From Kiritimatiellia bacterium (GTDB lineage: Bacteria; Verrucomicrobiota; Kiritimatiellia; RFP12; UBA1067), in NCBI GenBank assembly GCA_017514235.1, contig JAFWKK010000076.1:1-64000 (forward strand): a DNA stretch of 64,000 bases. Direction: 5' to 3'. Numbering within the stretch: position 1 is the first letter of the stretch; each line of letters begins with the position of its first letter. Of this stretch, positions 25,615 to 33,800 are shown piece after piece. Made by a program: the position numbers and the translations under genes. The notes below the pieces were generated by a model that was not told the DNA's origin, did not search any database, and was given only the letters and a program-made list of their open reading frames with translations.

Positions 25615-27798
25615 ATGGCTAAATTCAAGCAGATCCCGCAGACCTTCCTCTACAGGAAGCTTCTGAAGTTCTGGGGGAACATGGTCAAGAACTTCGACGG
25701 CGACTGCCGCGACGACGACTTCTTCGACGTCGTCAGGAACTGCTTCGACCATGACAAGGCGGTCGAGCTCATCGAGGCGGCCTACACCCCGGCCGAGCTG
25801 GCAGAGATGAGCAAGGCGCGCTCCCGCGCATGCCGGCTGGACCTCAGCGAGCCCCTCGACGACGTGTTCAACGCGCTGTGGAACAACGAGGGGTCGCGCG
25901 ACAAGTGCCAGGCCGTCCTCGACGCGGCCCGCGAATACATGGAGGCCGACTGCAAGGGCAGGGGCGACGACGTCGTGTCACGGCGCTTCGGTGAGCTCAA
26001 GCGCGTGCTGAAGCTCGACGACCTCGAGTCCGAGATTCTCGTCTTCGCCTATGTGCGCGACCAGACGTGCTTCAGCTGGCCGATTCGCGTGGAAGACCGC
26101 GAGAAGCCCATGTACTACGCGATGGCGCTCGACCGCTCCTACGACGAGGTGACGCGGGCGATGACCCCGCAGGGCAAGCTGCTGAAGCTCGGCCTCCTGG
26201 ACAACGACTACGACTTCAGCCGCCGCACCCTCGGCGGGTTCATGGACGGCACCTCCAAGGAGACCATCGAGCGGCGCTTCTACGCGAAGAGCGAGGGGAA
26301 GGACGTCCTTCCGTGGGAGTTCTTCGGCGACCTCTCGGCGAAGGACGGGGAGGTCCTGAAGCGCATGGTGGCGGCGAGCGGCGGGAAGTGCAACATACTC
26401 CTCTACGGCGCGCCGGGGACGGGGAAGACGAGCTTCGCCCGCTCTCTCGCCAGGGAGCTCGGGCGTACGGCTTTTGAGATACGCCAGGGCGACGAGGACG
26501 GCAAGAACATGAAGTCCGAGGCCCGCATGGTGGGCATTCAGGTCTGCAACGGGCAGGAGGATCCCGCCACGGGACTGATGATCGTCGACGAGGCGGACGA
26601 GCTGCTGCGCGGGAGCTCCTGCGGCTTCGGGCTGTTCGGCCTCTTCGGGTTCGACACCGGCGGGAAGTCCACGGAGAAGGGGGTGATGAACTCGATCCTC
26701 GACGAGATGAAGCTTCCGGCCGTGTGGATCTCCAACGCCCCGGCGCGCGAGATGGACGAGTCGGTGCGTCGCCGCTTCGACTACTCCATCTGCTTCGAGC
26801 GCCTGAACAGCGCCCAGCGCGTCGCGATCTGGCGCAACCAGGTGACGCGGCACAAGCTCGGCGGCCTGATCCCCGAGGAGAAGGTCGCGGAGTACGCCGT
26901 GAAGTACGAGACTTCTGCGGGCGGCATCTCCACCGTCCTCGAGAACGTGAAGCGCATGGCGCCCGCGCCGGAGAAGGTGGACGAGCTGGTCGCAACCCTC
27001 ATGAAGCCGCACTGCAGGCTCATGGGCGTGAAGGACGCCAACGCGTTCCTCCCCGCGAAGGACTACTCGCTGGACGGCCTGAACATCAAGGGGAAGGTCG
27101 GCCTCGAGCGCGTCGTGAAGGCGGCGCGCAACTACCTCGACGCCGGCTTCTCCGCAGCGGCGGAGGACAGGCCCCGCATGAACGTGCTCCTCTACGGGCC
27201 TCCCGGCACCGGCAAGACCGAGTTCGTGAAGTACCTCGGCAAGACGCTCGACCGCAAGGTGATCGTCATGAAGGGCAGCGACATCCTAAACTGCTATGTC
27301 GGCGAGACCGAGCAGAACATCGCCCGCGCGTTCCGCCGCGCGGAGGCGGAGCACGCCGTCCTCTTCTTCGACGAGGTGGACGGGCTCCTGCAGGACCGCT
27401 CGAACGCCTCCCGCAGCTGGGAGGTGACCCAGGTGAACGAGCTCCTCCAGCAGATGGAGAACTTCGACGGCATCATGGTCGCCGCGACGAACTTCTCGAA
27501 GAACCTCGACCCCGCGACAATGCGCAGGTTCACGTTCAAGCTGGAGTTCGGCTACCTCGACGACGCCGGGAAGAAGTCCTTCTTCGAGCGCATGTTCAAG
27601 ACGACGCTCACGGACGGCGAGTTCGCCGAACTCAGGCAGCTCGGGAACCTCGCGCCGGGCGACTTCCGCACCGTCAGGCAGGGGCAGTTCTACCTCGGCG
27701 ACGCGGTCACTAACCTCGACCGCATCGCGGCCCTGAAGGAGGAGTGCGCGGTCAAGAAGGACGGCGACAGCCACGCGCCCATCGGGTTCGCCGCCTGA
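25615..27798 (+). CDS. tandem AAA+ ATPase ending in Ile-Gly-Phe-Ala-Ala
   Basis: 727 residues. A helical N-terminal region (1-250) precedes AAA module 1, with Walker A GAPGTGKTS at 265, Walker B LMIVDEADELL near 321 and arginine finger RRRFDY. Module 2 has GPPGTGKTE at 528, VLFFDEVDGLL near 581, and ATNFSKNLDPATMRRFTF. Module 1 has a Gly/Phe-rich insertion after its Walker B. The extreme C-terminus is HAPIGFAA. Ile-Gly-Phe is the ClpP-docking tripeptide of ClpX, although there it lies in an internal loop. clpP is the next gene, 45 nt on. The architecture resembles no standard Clp unfoldase and I do not recognise a named family. Confidence 0.8.
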   Translation: MAKFKQIPQTFLYRKLLKFWGNMVKNFDGDCRDDDFFDVVRNCFDHDKAVELIEAAYTPAELAEMSKARSRACRLDLSEPLDDVFNALWNNEGSRDKCQAVLDAAREYMEADCKGRGDDVVSRRFGELKRVLKLDDLESEILVFAYVRDQTCFSWPIRVEDREKPMYYAMALDRSYDEVTRAMTPQGKLLKLGLLDNDYDFSRRTLGGFMDGTSKETIERRFYAKSEGKDVLPWEFFGDLSAKDGEVLKRMVAASGGKCNILLYGAPGTGKTSFARSLARELGRTAFEIRQGDEDGKNMKSEARMVGIQVCNGQEDPATGLMIVDEADELLRGSSCGFGLFGLFGFDTGGKSTEKGVMNSILDEMKLPAVWISNAPAREMDESVRRRFDYSICFERLNSAQRVAIWRNQVTRHKLGGLIPEEKVAEYAVKYETSAGGISTVLENVKRMAPAPEKVDELVATLMKPHCRLMGVKDANAFLPAKDYSLDGLNIKGKVGLERVVKAARNYLDAGFSAAAEDRPRMNVLLYGPPGTGKTEFVKYLGKTLDRKVIVMKGSDILNCYVGETEQNIARAFRRAEAEHAVLFFDEVDGLLQDRSNASRSWEVTQVNELLQQMENFDGIMVAATNFSKNLDPATMRRFTFKLEFGYLDDAGKKSFFERMFKTTLTDGEFAELRQLGNLAPGDFRTVRQGQFYLGDAVTNLDRIAALKEECAVKKDGDSHAPIGFAA

Positions 27799-27843
27799 GA
27801 CATTGAACTACGGAACACACAGAAAACGGTAAGGTAAAGTACA

Positions 27844-28422
27844 ATGAAGGCAAGTCTGATACCAATGGTTGTCGAGAAGTCCGGACAGGGCGAGCGCGCG
27901 TACGACATCTACTCGCGCCTCCTCAAGGACCGCATCGTGTTCGTGGGCGGAGAGATCGAGGACGACATGGCTAACGCCATCATCGCTCAGCTCCTCTTCC
28001 TCCAGTCGCAGGATCCGGAGAAGGAGGTTTCGATGTACATCAACTCGCCGGGTGGCAGCGTAACGGCGGGGCTCGCGATTCTAGACACGATGAAGATGGT
28101 GAAGTGCCCGGTGGCGACGTACTGCGTTGGGCAGGCGTCGTCGATGGGGGCGATCCTGCTGGCGTCCGGCGAGAAGGGTCGGCGCTTCGCCCTCCCACAC
28201 GCGCGCATCATGGTCCACCAGCCGTGGGGCGGCGCGCAGGGCAAGGCGAGCGACATCGAGATCACCGCGCGGGAGATCCTGCGCCTGAAGGAGATGCTCA
28301 ACGGCATCCTCGCCGAGTCTGCCGGCAAGACGATCGAGGCCGTCACCAACGACACCGACCGCGATCACTTCATGTCCGCCGAAGAGGCAAAGGTCTGGGG
28401 GATAGTGGACAAGGTGCTGTGA
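27844..28422 (+). CDS. clpP: ATP-dependent Clp protease proteolytic subunit
   Basis: 192 residues. Starts with the typical [32 protein letters not shown]. The catalytic triad is visible: Ser100 in GQASSMGA, His125 in MVHQPWGG, and the Asp in [12 protein letters not shown]. In other bacteria clpP usually sits next to tig or clpX. Here it follows a tandem AAA+ ATPase and an acidic small protein, and no clpX is seen. The leader lacks a strong ribosome-binding site (GGTAAGG only). Confidence 0.95.
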   Translation: MKASLIPMVVEKSGQGERAYDIYSRLLKDRIVFVGGEIEDDMANAIIAQLLFLQSQDPEKEVSMYINSPGGSVTAGLAILDTMKMVKCPVATYCVGQASSMGAILLASGEKGRRFALPHARIMVHQPWGGAQGKASDIEITAREILRLKEMLNGILAESAGKTIEAVTNDTDRDHFMSAEEAKVWGIVDKVL

Positions 28423-28481
28423 CTTTCAGTGCGCTTGACGGATGTGATCAAAGCCATGGCCGCTGGAAAAGGAGAAAAATC

Positions 28482-28511
28482 ATGCAGAATTTTTTAACGA
28501 ATGAAGCGTAA
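28482..28511 (+). other. 9-codon mini-ORF with strong ribosome-binding site
   Basis: AAAAGGAGAAAAATC precedes ATG and nine codons (MQNFLTNEA). A second 20-codon frame (28501-28563) overlaps it and ends in ATGA over the next gene start. Either could be a leader peptide. The ribosome-binding site is better than that of many real genes here, but the frames are too short to judge. Confidence 0.25.
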
Positions 28512-28559
28512 GGTAGGGTTCCGTTTGACATTCTCTGTAATTAGAAAGGAAAAAAGAAA

Positions 28560-29141
28560 ATGAGCGATAACACAGAGACTACGAAGACAGATTATCTCAA
28601 TTGGGATTGCAGATTGGCGGAGGATATTGTTGCCGAGAAAGGAAAGGTCGTAGATCATGATCTGATAATCTTCAAAACAATTGCGGCGATATTGAAAGGT
28701 CTGAATATCAGGCAGGCAGATGGTTCGCCTTATACAAATTGGTGGAATGGTGGGTTTCCTATCAGTCCTTCTAGGATCCTCTGGTTCCCTCATTTGTCAT
28801 TTCGTGCTGGCGGCTGGAATAATGTCCTTTCGGGGGATGGTAAAGTGATTACGGAATCAAGAAACTTTGACGACAAGAAGCAAAGAAAGATTGCAAAGAC
28901 AGATTGGCTTCCTGATGTTGAGAAAATGCGTGAAGGGCAAGCGGTTGAGCGTTGTGTTTTTGCACATGGCAAGAATGCTTTAGGTGAAAGCGGCTATCGC
29001 TTTATGGGTGTGTATAAATTGATTGATACGTCAATTAATCAGGATGACGGGTTGCCAGAAAGGATGATTTTTCAGAAATGTGCTGGTTACATGGATACAT
29101 TGCCCGAGGGAAGTACTTATTACAGGGGTAATGATTTTTGA
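28560..29141 (+). CDS. hypothetical protein, AT-rich, possibly acquired
   Basis: 193 residues, soluble, no signal peptide. Residues 125-180 (ERCVFAHGKNALGESGYRFMGVYKL and ERMIFQKCAGY) have the look of the barrel-like tail found in some nuclease-associated proteins (Arg/Phe-rich YRF-GVY). I cannot assign a family. GC is far below its neighbours, which suggests transfer. AAAGGA lies 9 nt before the ATG. It may share the clpP transcript, or start from its own promoter. Confidence 0.6.
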   Translation: MSDNTETTKTDYLNWDCRLAEDIVAEKGKVVDHDLIIFKTIAAILKGLNIRQADGSPYTNWWNGGFPISPSRILWFPHLSFRAGGWNNVLSGDGKVITESRNFDDKKQRKIAKTDWLPDVEKMREGQAVERCVFAHGKNALGESGYRFMGVYKLIDTSINQDDGLPERMIFQKCAGYMDTLPEGSTYYRGNDF

Positions 29142-29314
29142 TAGGGTTATGCAACGAGAATGCGATATGGGCGCTTCGCGCGTAGCGCAAACCGGATCGT
29201 TTGGCACATGTGAAACCGCATATGTGGAGTCGCGACGACGCTGACATGCCGTGCTTCTGTGCATAAATCGCTCGGCGCACCCGAGTAATGTAAAAATACA
29301 GATGAGCCTGCCCG

Positions 29315-29343
29315 TTGCTGGAAACGGGTGGAAGTGGTATAAT
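29315..29343 (+). promoter_or_regulatory. promoter TTGCTG-17-TATAAT with overlapping inverted repeat
   Basis: -10 at 29338-29343 with TGg extension. The -35 TTGCTG lies within the inverted repeat CCCGTT-6-AACGGG (29311-29328), a possible operator. It probably serves the lectin-like gene through a 270-nt leader. Confidence 0.55.
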
Positions 29344-29464
29344 ATTGGGCATGGGAAACGAGGTGGCACATACGGAACGCAGGGCGAGGCGAAACGCAGG
29401 GCGAGGCGGGTTCTGCGCGGCACGGAGACGGGAGGACGCACGGCCTCATCTACGGGAGACCACA

Positions 29465-29573
29465 TGGTGGGGCGAGGCGTCACCCCTCTAGCGACATTGC
29501 TACGCAATGCTCGCTGCGCTCGGGGGATAACGCCGAGCCGACGCGGCTCGCTCGGAGGGCTCGCCCCACCCCA
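29465..29573. repeat. 109-bp element bounded by an 11-bp inverted repeat
   Basis: GGTGGGGCGAG near 29466 and its complement CTCGCCCCACC near 29561 bound a GC-rich stretch with internal small repeats (GCCGAG and CGCGGCTCG). It may be a MITE-like or other repeat element, or a structured leader. Confidence 0.4.
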
Positions 29574-29621
29574 TCGACAATCCTTTGACTTTACAACAGC
29601 CAATTTAACAAGAAGATTCAA

Positions 29622-30611
29622 ATGAACATCAAGAAACTAATAGCAGCAGGAATCATGGCGATGGCGGCGGCGGTCGCCTTCGCCGAGCCGGTGGTGACGG
29701 ATGTGGTTGCGAAGCAGCGGTATCCGTGGAACGGGCTGGTGGATATCACCTGCAAGGTGACGGGGATTGACGGTACGGCCCCATGGAAGTTCTCCGTGGC
29801 GGCGGTGATGCCAGATTCGGGCGAAGCTCGCAAAGTCTCACAATTCTGGGTTGTGAAGAACGGCGTGAATTCAACAGACAAGAAGGTGCAAGCCAACGGC
29901 ACCTACAAGTTGCTCTGGGACGCAAAGGCGGACCTTGGGCAGGTGGCCTACAACAACATGGTCATGCGAGTCACGGTCATAGATCATGACATGATTCAAC
30001 TTTGGGAGGGCGGGCCGTACTGGGCCGATACGAACATCGGTGCGGAGAATCCAGAAGACTACGGCTACTATTTCTGGTGGGGGGATAATACTGTGGGCTA
30101 TACTCGAAGCGGGGGAACGTTGGTGTCGAGCGCGGGGCAGCAAATGAGCAGCAGCCCGTTTTCATCATCTTTGTGCCCGACCTACGACAAGAACAATTCA
30201 GCGCTTCAGTCTGCGGGCTATATAGACTCGACCAGCAACCTTGTGCCAGCGCATGACGCGGCGCATGTTCACTGGGGCGGCAACTGGCGCATGCCGACGT
30301 ACGCGGAGTTTTCAGCTCTCATCAACAATTGTACTACCACATGGACGACCCAGAACGGCGTCTATGGGCGACTGGTCACTGGCAAAGGCGCTTATGCGGA
30401 TCGGAGCATATTTCTTCCGGCTGCCGGCTACGGCTACGTCTCGATCCTCGACTACGCCGGCTGGTACGGCTACTACTGGTCCTCTACGCCGGATTCGGTC
30501 AATTCGGACCGCGCGTGGAGCCTCAGCTTCAATTCGAGCGGCTTCAGCCGGGACAGCCACTACCGCTGCTACGGTCAGTCTGTCCGTCCGGTTAGAGGAT
30601 TTGCCGAATAG
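29622..30611 (+). CDS. secreted protein with C-type-lectin-like (Fibrobacter paralogous/DUF1566-like) domain, possible DGR target
   Basis: 329 residues. Signal peptide to about residue 21 (MAAAVAFA). An all-beta N-terminal part (22-120) precedes a lectin-like domain: WEGGPYWADTNIGAENPEDYG, GGNWRMPTYAEFSALI, RSIFLPAAGYGY, GYYWSSTPDS and the end SVRPVRG. This is the fold used by Fibrobacter major paralogous proteins and by targets of diversity-generating retroelements. Residues at positions usually Asn in the paralogous consensus are here Tyr, Ser, Asp, His, Cys, Ile and Leu, mostly NNC codons. A GC hairpin follows the stop. No reverse transcriptase or template repeat is in the window. Confidence 0.78.
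   Translation: MNIKKLIAAGIMAMAAAVAFAEPVVTDVVAKQRYPWNGLVDITCKVTGIDGTAPWKFSVAAVMPDSGEARKVSQFWVVKNGVNSTDKKVQANGTYKLLWDAKADLGQVAYNNMVMRVTVIDHDMIQLWEGGPYWADTNIGAENPEDYGYYFWWGDNTVGYTRSGGTLVSSAGQQMSSSPFSSSLCPTYDKNNSALQSAGYIDSTSNLVPAHDAAHVHWGGNWRMPTYAEFSALINNCTTTWTTQNGVYGRLVTGKGAYADRSIFLPAAGYGYVSILDYAGWYGYYWSSTPDSVNSDRAWSLSFNSSGFSRDSHYRCYGQSVRPVRGFAE
30430..30600 (+). other. candidate DGR variable region at the 3' end of the lectin-like gene
   Basis: The codons around FSRDSHYRCYG read TTC, AGC, CGG, GAC, AGC, CAC, TAC, CGC, TGC, TAC. All but CGG end in C and could derive from AAC (Asn) codons by change of adenines alone, or be constant. GC-rich codon preference gives a similar bias, so this is suggestive only. 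Confidence 0.4.
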
Positions 30612-30628
30612 CGCGCGAATTGCGCGCG
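30612..30628. terminator. GC hairpin directly after the lectin-like gene stop
   Basis: CGCGCG, 5-nt loop, CGCGCG, starting one base after the TAG. No T-run. It could be a terminator or the stem-loop often found just after DGR variable regions. Confidence 0.4.
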
Positions 30629-30686
30629 TATCCGATTCATTCAATTCATTCTGCTATGGCGTCATTCGAGCAGCGTGAAGATAGTA

Positions 30687-30803
30687 GAACGGGCTGCCAG
30701 CCCGTTCAAGATGAGGCTGTAACGAACGCGCGGGCCGCGCGTTCTACTACAGCCGCGCGCTGCACTACGCCTAGTAGAAGTAGAACGGGCAGCTTGCCCG
30801 TTC
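30687..30803. repeat. three 21-bp imperfect palindromes of the GAACGNGC...GCNCGTTC type
   Basis: Copies at 30687-30707, 30724-30744 and 30783-30803. All have arms GAACGGGC or GAACGCGC with a 5-nt centre, flanked by AGTAGA or its complement. A half-copy (CGCCCGTTCGATC) follows near 30820. They fill the gap between two secreted-protein genes, like REP-type intergenic repeats. Confidence 0.6.
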
Positions 30804-30863
30804 ACGATGAGGGTATGCTCGCCCGTTCGATCAAAGAAAATTTAAAGTGATTGGAGGTGCAAG

Positions 30864-33800
30864 ATGAAGATGACGAAAACAATTCTTACGATTGCGGTGG
30901 CACTTGCCGCGACGGCGGTGCTGGCAGGCGATTCCGCGTCGTTCCGGCTGGATACTTCAACATCGCCCGTAGGAGATTCGATCTCCATCTCGTGGGATGC
31001 GTCGTGGATTGGCGGAGAAGTGAACGCGACGGTGGTGATCGCCGACAACGGCATGGAAATAAAGCGCACAACGGGTACGGGCGAGTTCACGCATACGTTT
31101 TCAGGCGATAACCGACATGATCTCACCTACACGACCTACATCGGCGGTGTGGAGCAGCCCGAGGTCTATGCGGTCACGGCCTATACGAAATATGAGGTTA
31201 CTTTTGACGCAAATGGCGGAAGTGCTGACGAATCAATCCGTTACGTGACGCCAGGCAACGCGGTCGGCACGCTTCCAACTTCTACGCGGACGGGCTACAC
31301 GTTCAAAGGCTGGTGGACGGATGCGAATGGCGGCACGCAAATCACCGCATTGACGATCGTGTCCGGCCATATGACGTGCTATGCGCATTGGAAGGTGAAC
31401 ACGTACACAGTGACGTTTAACGCTAATGGGGGGACGGGTGGCACAACTTCTGTAACCCGGGATTATGGGCAAACCATCGGCACACTTCCCATGCCTGCGC
31501 GTGCGGGGTGCGCGTTCGCGGGCTGGTGGACGTCTGCGAGCGGCGGGACGCAGATTTCCTCTTCGACGAAGGTGACAAGCAACGTGACTTATTATGTACA
31601 CTGGATGGCGACGGTGATGCTGAACGCAAACGGGGGTACCGTAGATACGGCCACTGTAGTTCGAGAATGTGGTCAAGCTGTCGGCACTCTTCCTACGCCG
31701 ACACATACTGACTACAATACGTTTGCGGGCTGGTGGACGGCGGCAAGCGGCGGGACGCAGATTTCCGCATCGACGATCGTGAGTGGTGATGTGACATACT
31801 ACGCGCGCTGGAAGAACATGTATACGGCGACTTTCAACGCAAACGGTGGGACTGGCGGCATCACTAAGACGCAAGAATATGGGACGAGTCTGACAGCGCC
31901 GACGGTGACAAGAACTGGCTATACCTTCACGGGGTGGTCGCCGTCCGTGCCATCGACGATGCCCGCCGGGAACACGACGTACACGGCGCAGTGGAAGATT
32001 AACCAGTACACGGTGACGTTCGATGCGAACAGTGGGACGGGTGGCAAGAGCGGGAAACAGGATTACGGTTCGGCGATTGTCGCGCCGACGGTGACAAGAG
32101 AATGGTTTAATTTCATGGGCTGGTCGCCGGCGGTTGCGGCGAAAGTTCCGGCGAATGATGTAACATATACGGCGCAGTGGCGGCGGTGGGGCGATTCAAT
32201 TTCCGCTTCGGAGATGGGTGGCAAGACGATGCGCGAGCTCTATCCCGACGACTATGCACACATGACGACGATGGTGCTGGAGGAGGGCATAACGGAACTG
32301 CCAACGGGGTTCTTCGAAAATTGCGACAACGTGGAATTCGTGACGTGGCCTTCGACTCTCGTGGAGTTCGGAATCGACGACCTGCCGCCTAAAATAAAAG
32401 CAACGGTGAAAGGCAAGTATGATGCAAATGGTTTCTTGATCTACAACAACTGGATTCTTGACTACCAGTACCGCGACGCGGCGGCTGTTACGATTCCGAA
32501 TGGGATCGTCGGCGTCGGGCGCGGGGCGTTCGCCGAGATGTTCGACCTTGAGACGGTGACGATGCCGGAGTCGCTCAAGTGCATCGCGAGTGGTGCGTTC
32601 GCGGACTGCTCGTGGATCCAGAACCTGCAGTTCATGTCCGGCCTCAGGCACGTCGGCCCGATGGCGTTCAAGGGCTGCTCGTCCCTGCTGGGGGCATCAT
32701 TCGCCGATGGCGTGGAGCATATCGGCGAAAGCGCGTTCGAAGGCTGCTGGCAGATGAAGTCGGTGCGCCTGCCGTACACAGTCGGCTACATCGGCGCAGG
32801 AGCGTTCTCAGGGTGCAACGCGATCCGCGGCGTTTCCGTGCCCACGCATGTGAAGACGATGCAGACGCTGTTCCCGGCATCCTACTGGCAGATCGAGACG
32901 GCCGAGGTCGCCGAGGGCGAGACGATGGTGATGGACGACATGTTCAAGGGCTGCGTCGCGCTGAGGGGCGGCGCCACGCAGACGGACATGTCGATGATCC
33001 CGAACACCGTTACGAACATCGGCGCGCGGGCGTTCCAGGGCTGCACGTCGCTTACGGCGTTCGTCGTGCGGGACAGCGTGACAGCAATCGGCGAGTCCGT
33101 CTTCCAGGGCTGCTCCTCGCTCTGGAACGTGACGCTCTCGCGGAGCCTGACGGAGATCCCCGACTATGCCTTCTACGGGTGCTCCATGCTGGAGACGATG
33201 GTCGTGCCTGAAAACGTTTCCTATCTTGGCAATCGGTTCTTCAGCGGACGCACCAATCCGATTCAGGGGCAGGTAATAGAGAACGCGCTCTACTACCTCT
33301 GCGCCAACGCGCCGGACTGCCATGCGTCAGCCTACGCGGCGATTGCCGGCAACATGACCACGTACGTGCTGCAGGACTCGCGCAGCTGGGACGGACGGCA
33401 GGGGTCGCGCGTATTGCCGCAGTCGTGGAACGGCTACGACATCACCTACTGGACGCCCCTGCGCTACGACGTGACGTTCGACGCGAACGGCGGGCGGTTC
33501 GACTCGATGGGCGGCTCCACGTGGAGCGAGCAGCAGATTACCGATACGACGTATGCCCTGCCATCTACAGAGCCGGTGCGGCCTGGCTGGGCGTTCGAGG
33601 GGTGGTGGACGGAGCAGACCGGAGGCGCTGAGGTGCGGTACACGACGCTCGTCACGGCCACGCGGACGCATACGATCTACGCCCACTGGCGCTCGCTCGG
33701 GAACAAGATGACGGTCACGTTCAACTCGAACGGCGGTACGGTCGTCGTGCCGGGCACGCAGGACTACGTGCCGGGGCAGACGTTCGGCCAGTTCCCCGCG

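Larger units (their letters stand above)
29142..29621 (+). other. intergenic region: promoter, 46-codon ORF and long inverted repeat
   Basis: 480 bases before the lectin-like gene. It contains a promoter at 29315-29343, an ATG at 29351 exactly 7 nt after that -10, opening an Arg-rich 46-codon frame (to 29491) of doubtful reality, and a 109-base inverted-repeat structure (29465-29573). The rest shows no gene. Confidence 0.5.

Noticed and set aside
29251-29625. 124-codon Arg/Gly-rich plus-strand frame before the lectin-like gene
   Set aside because: Composition follows the GC-rich repeat element; no start signal; overlaps the real start at 29622.
30687-30803. Possible CRISPR array
   Set aside because: Three short palindromes with unequal spacing (37 and 59 bp) and no cas genes; better described as REP-like repeats.
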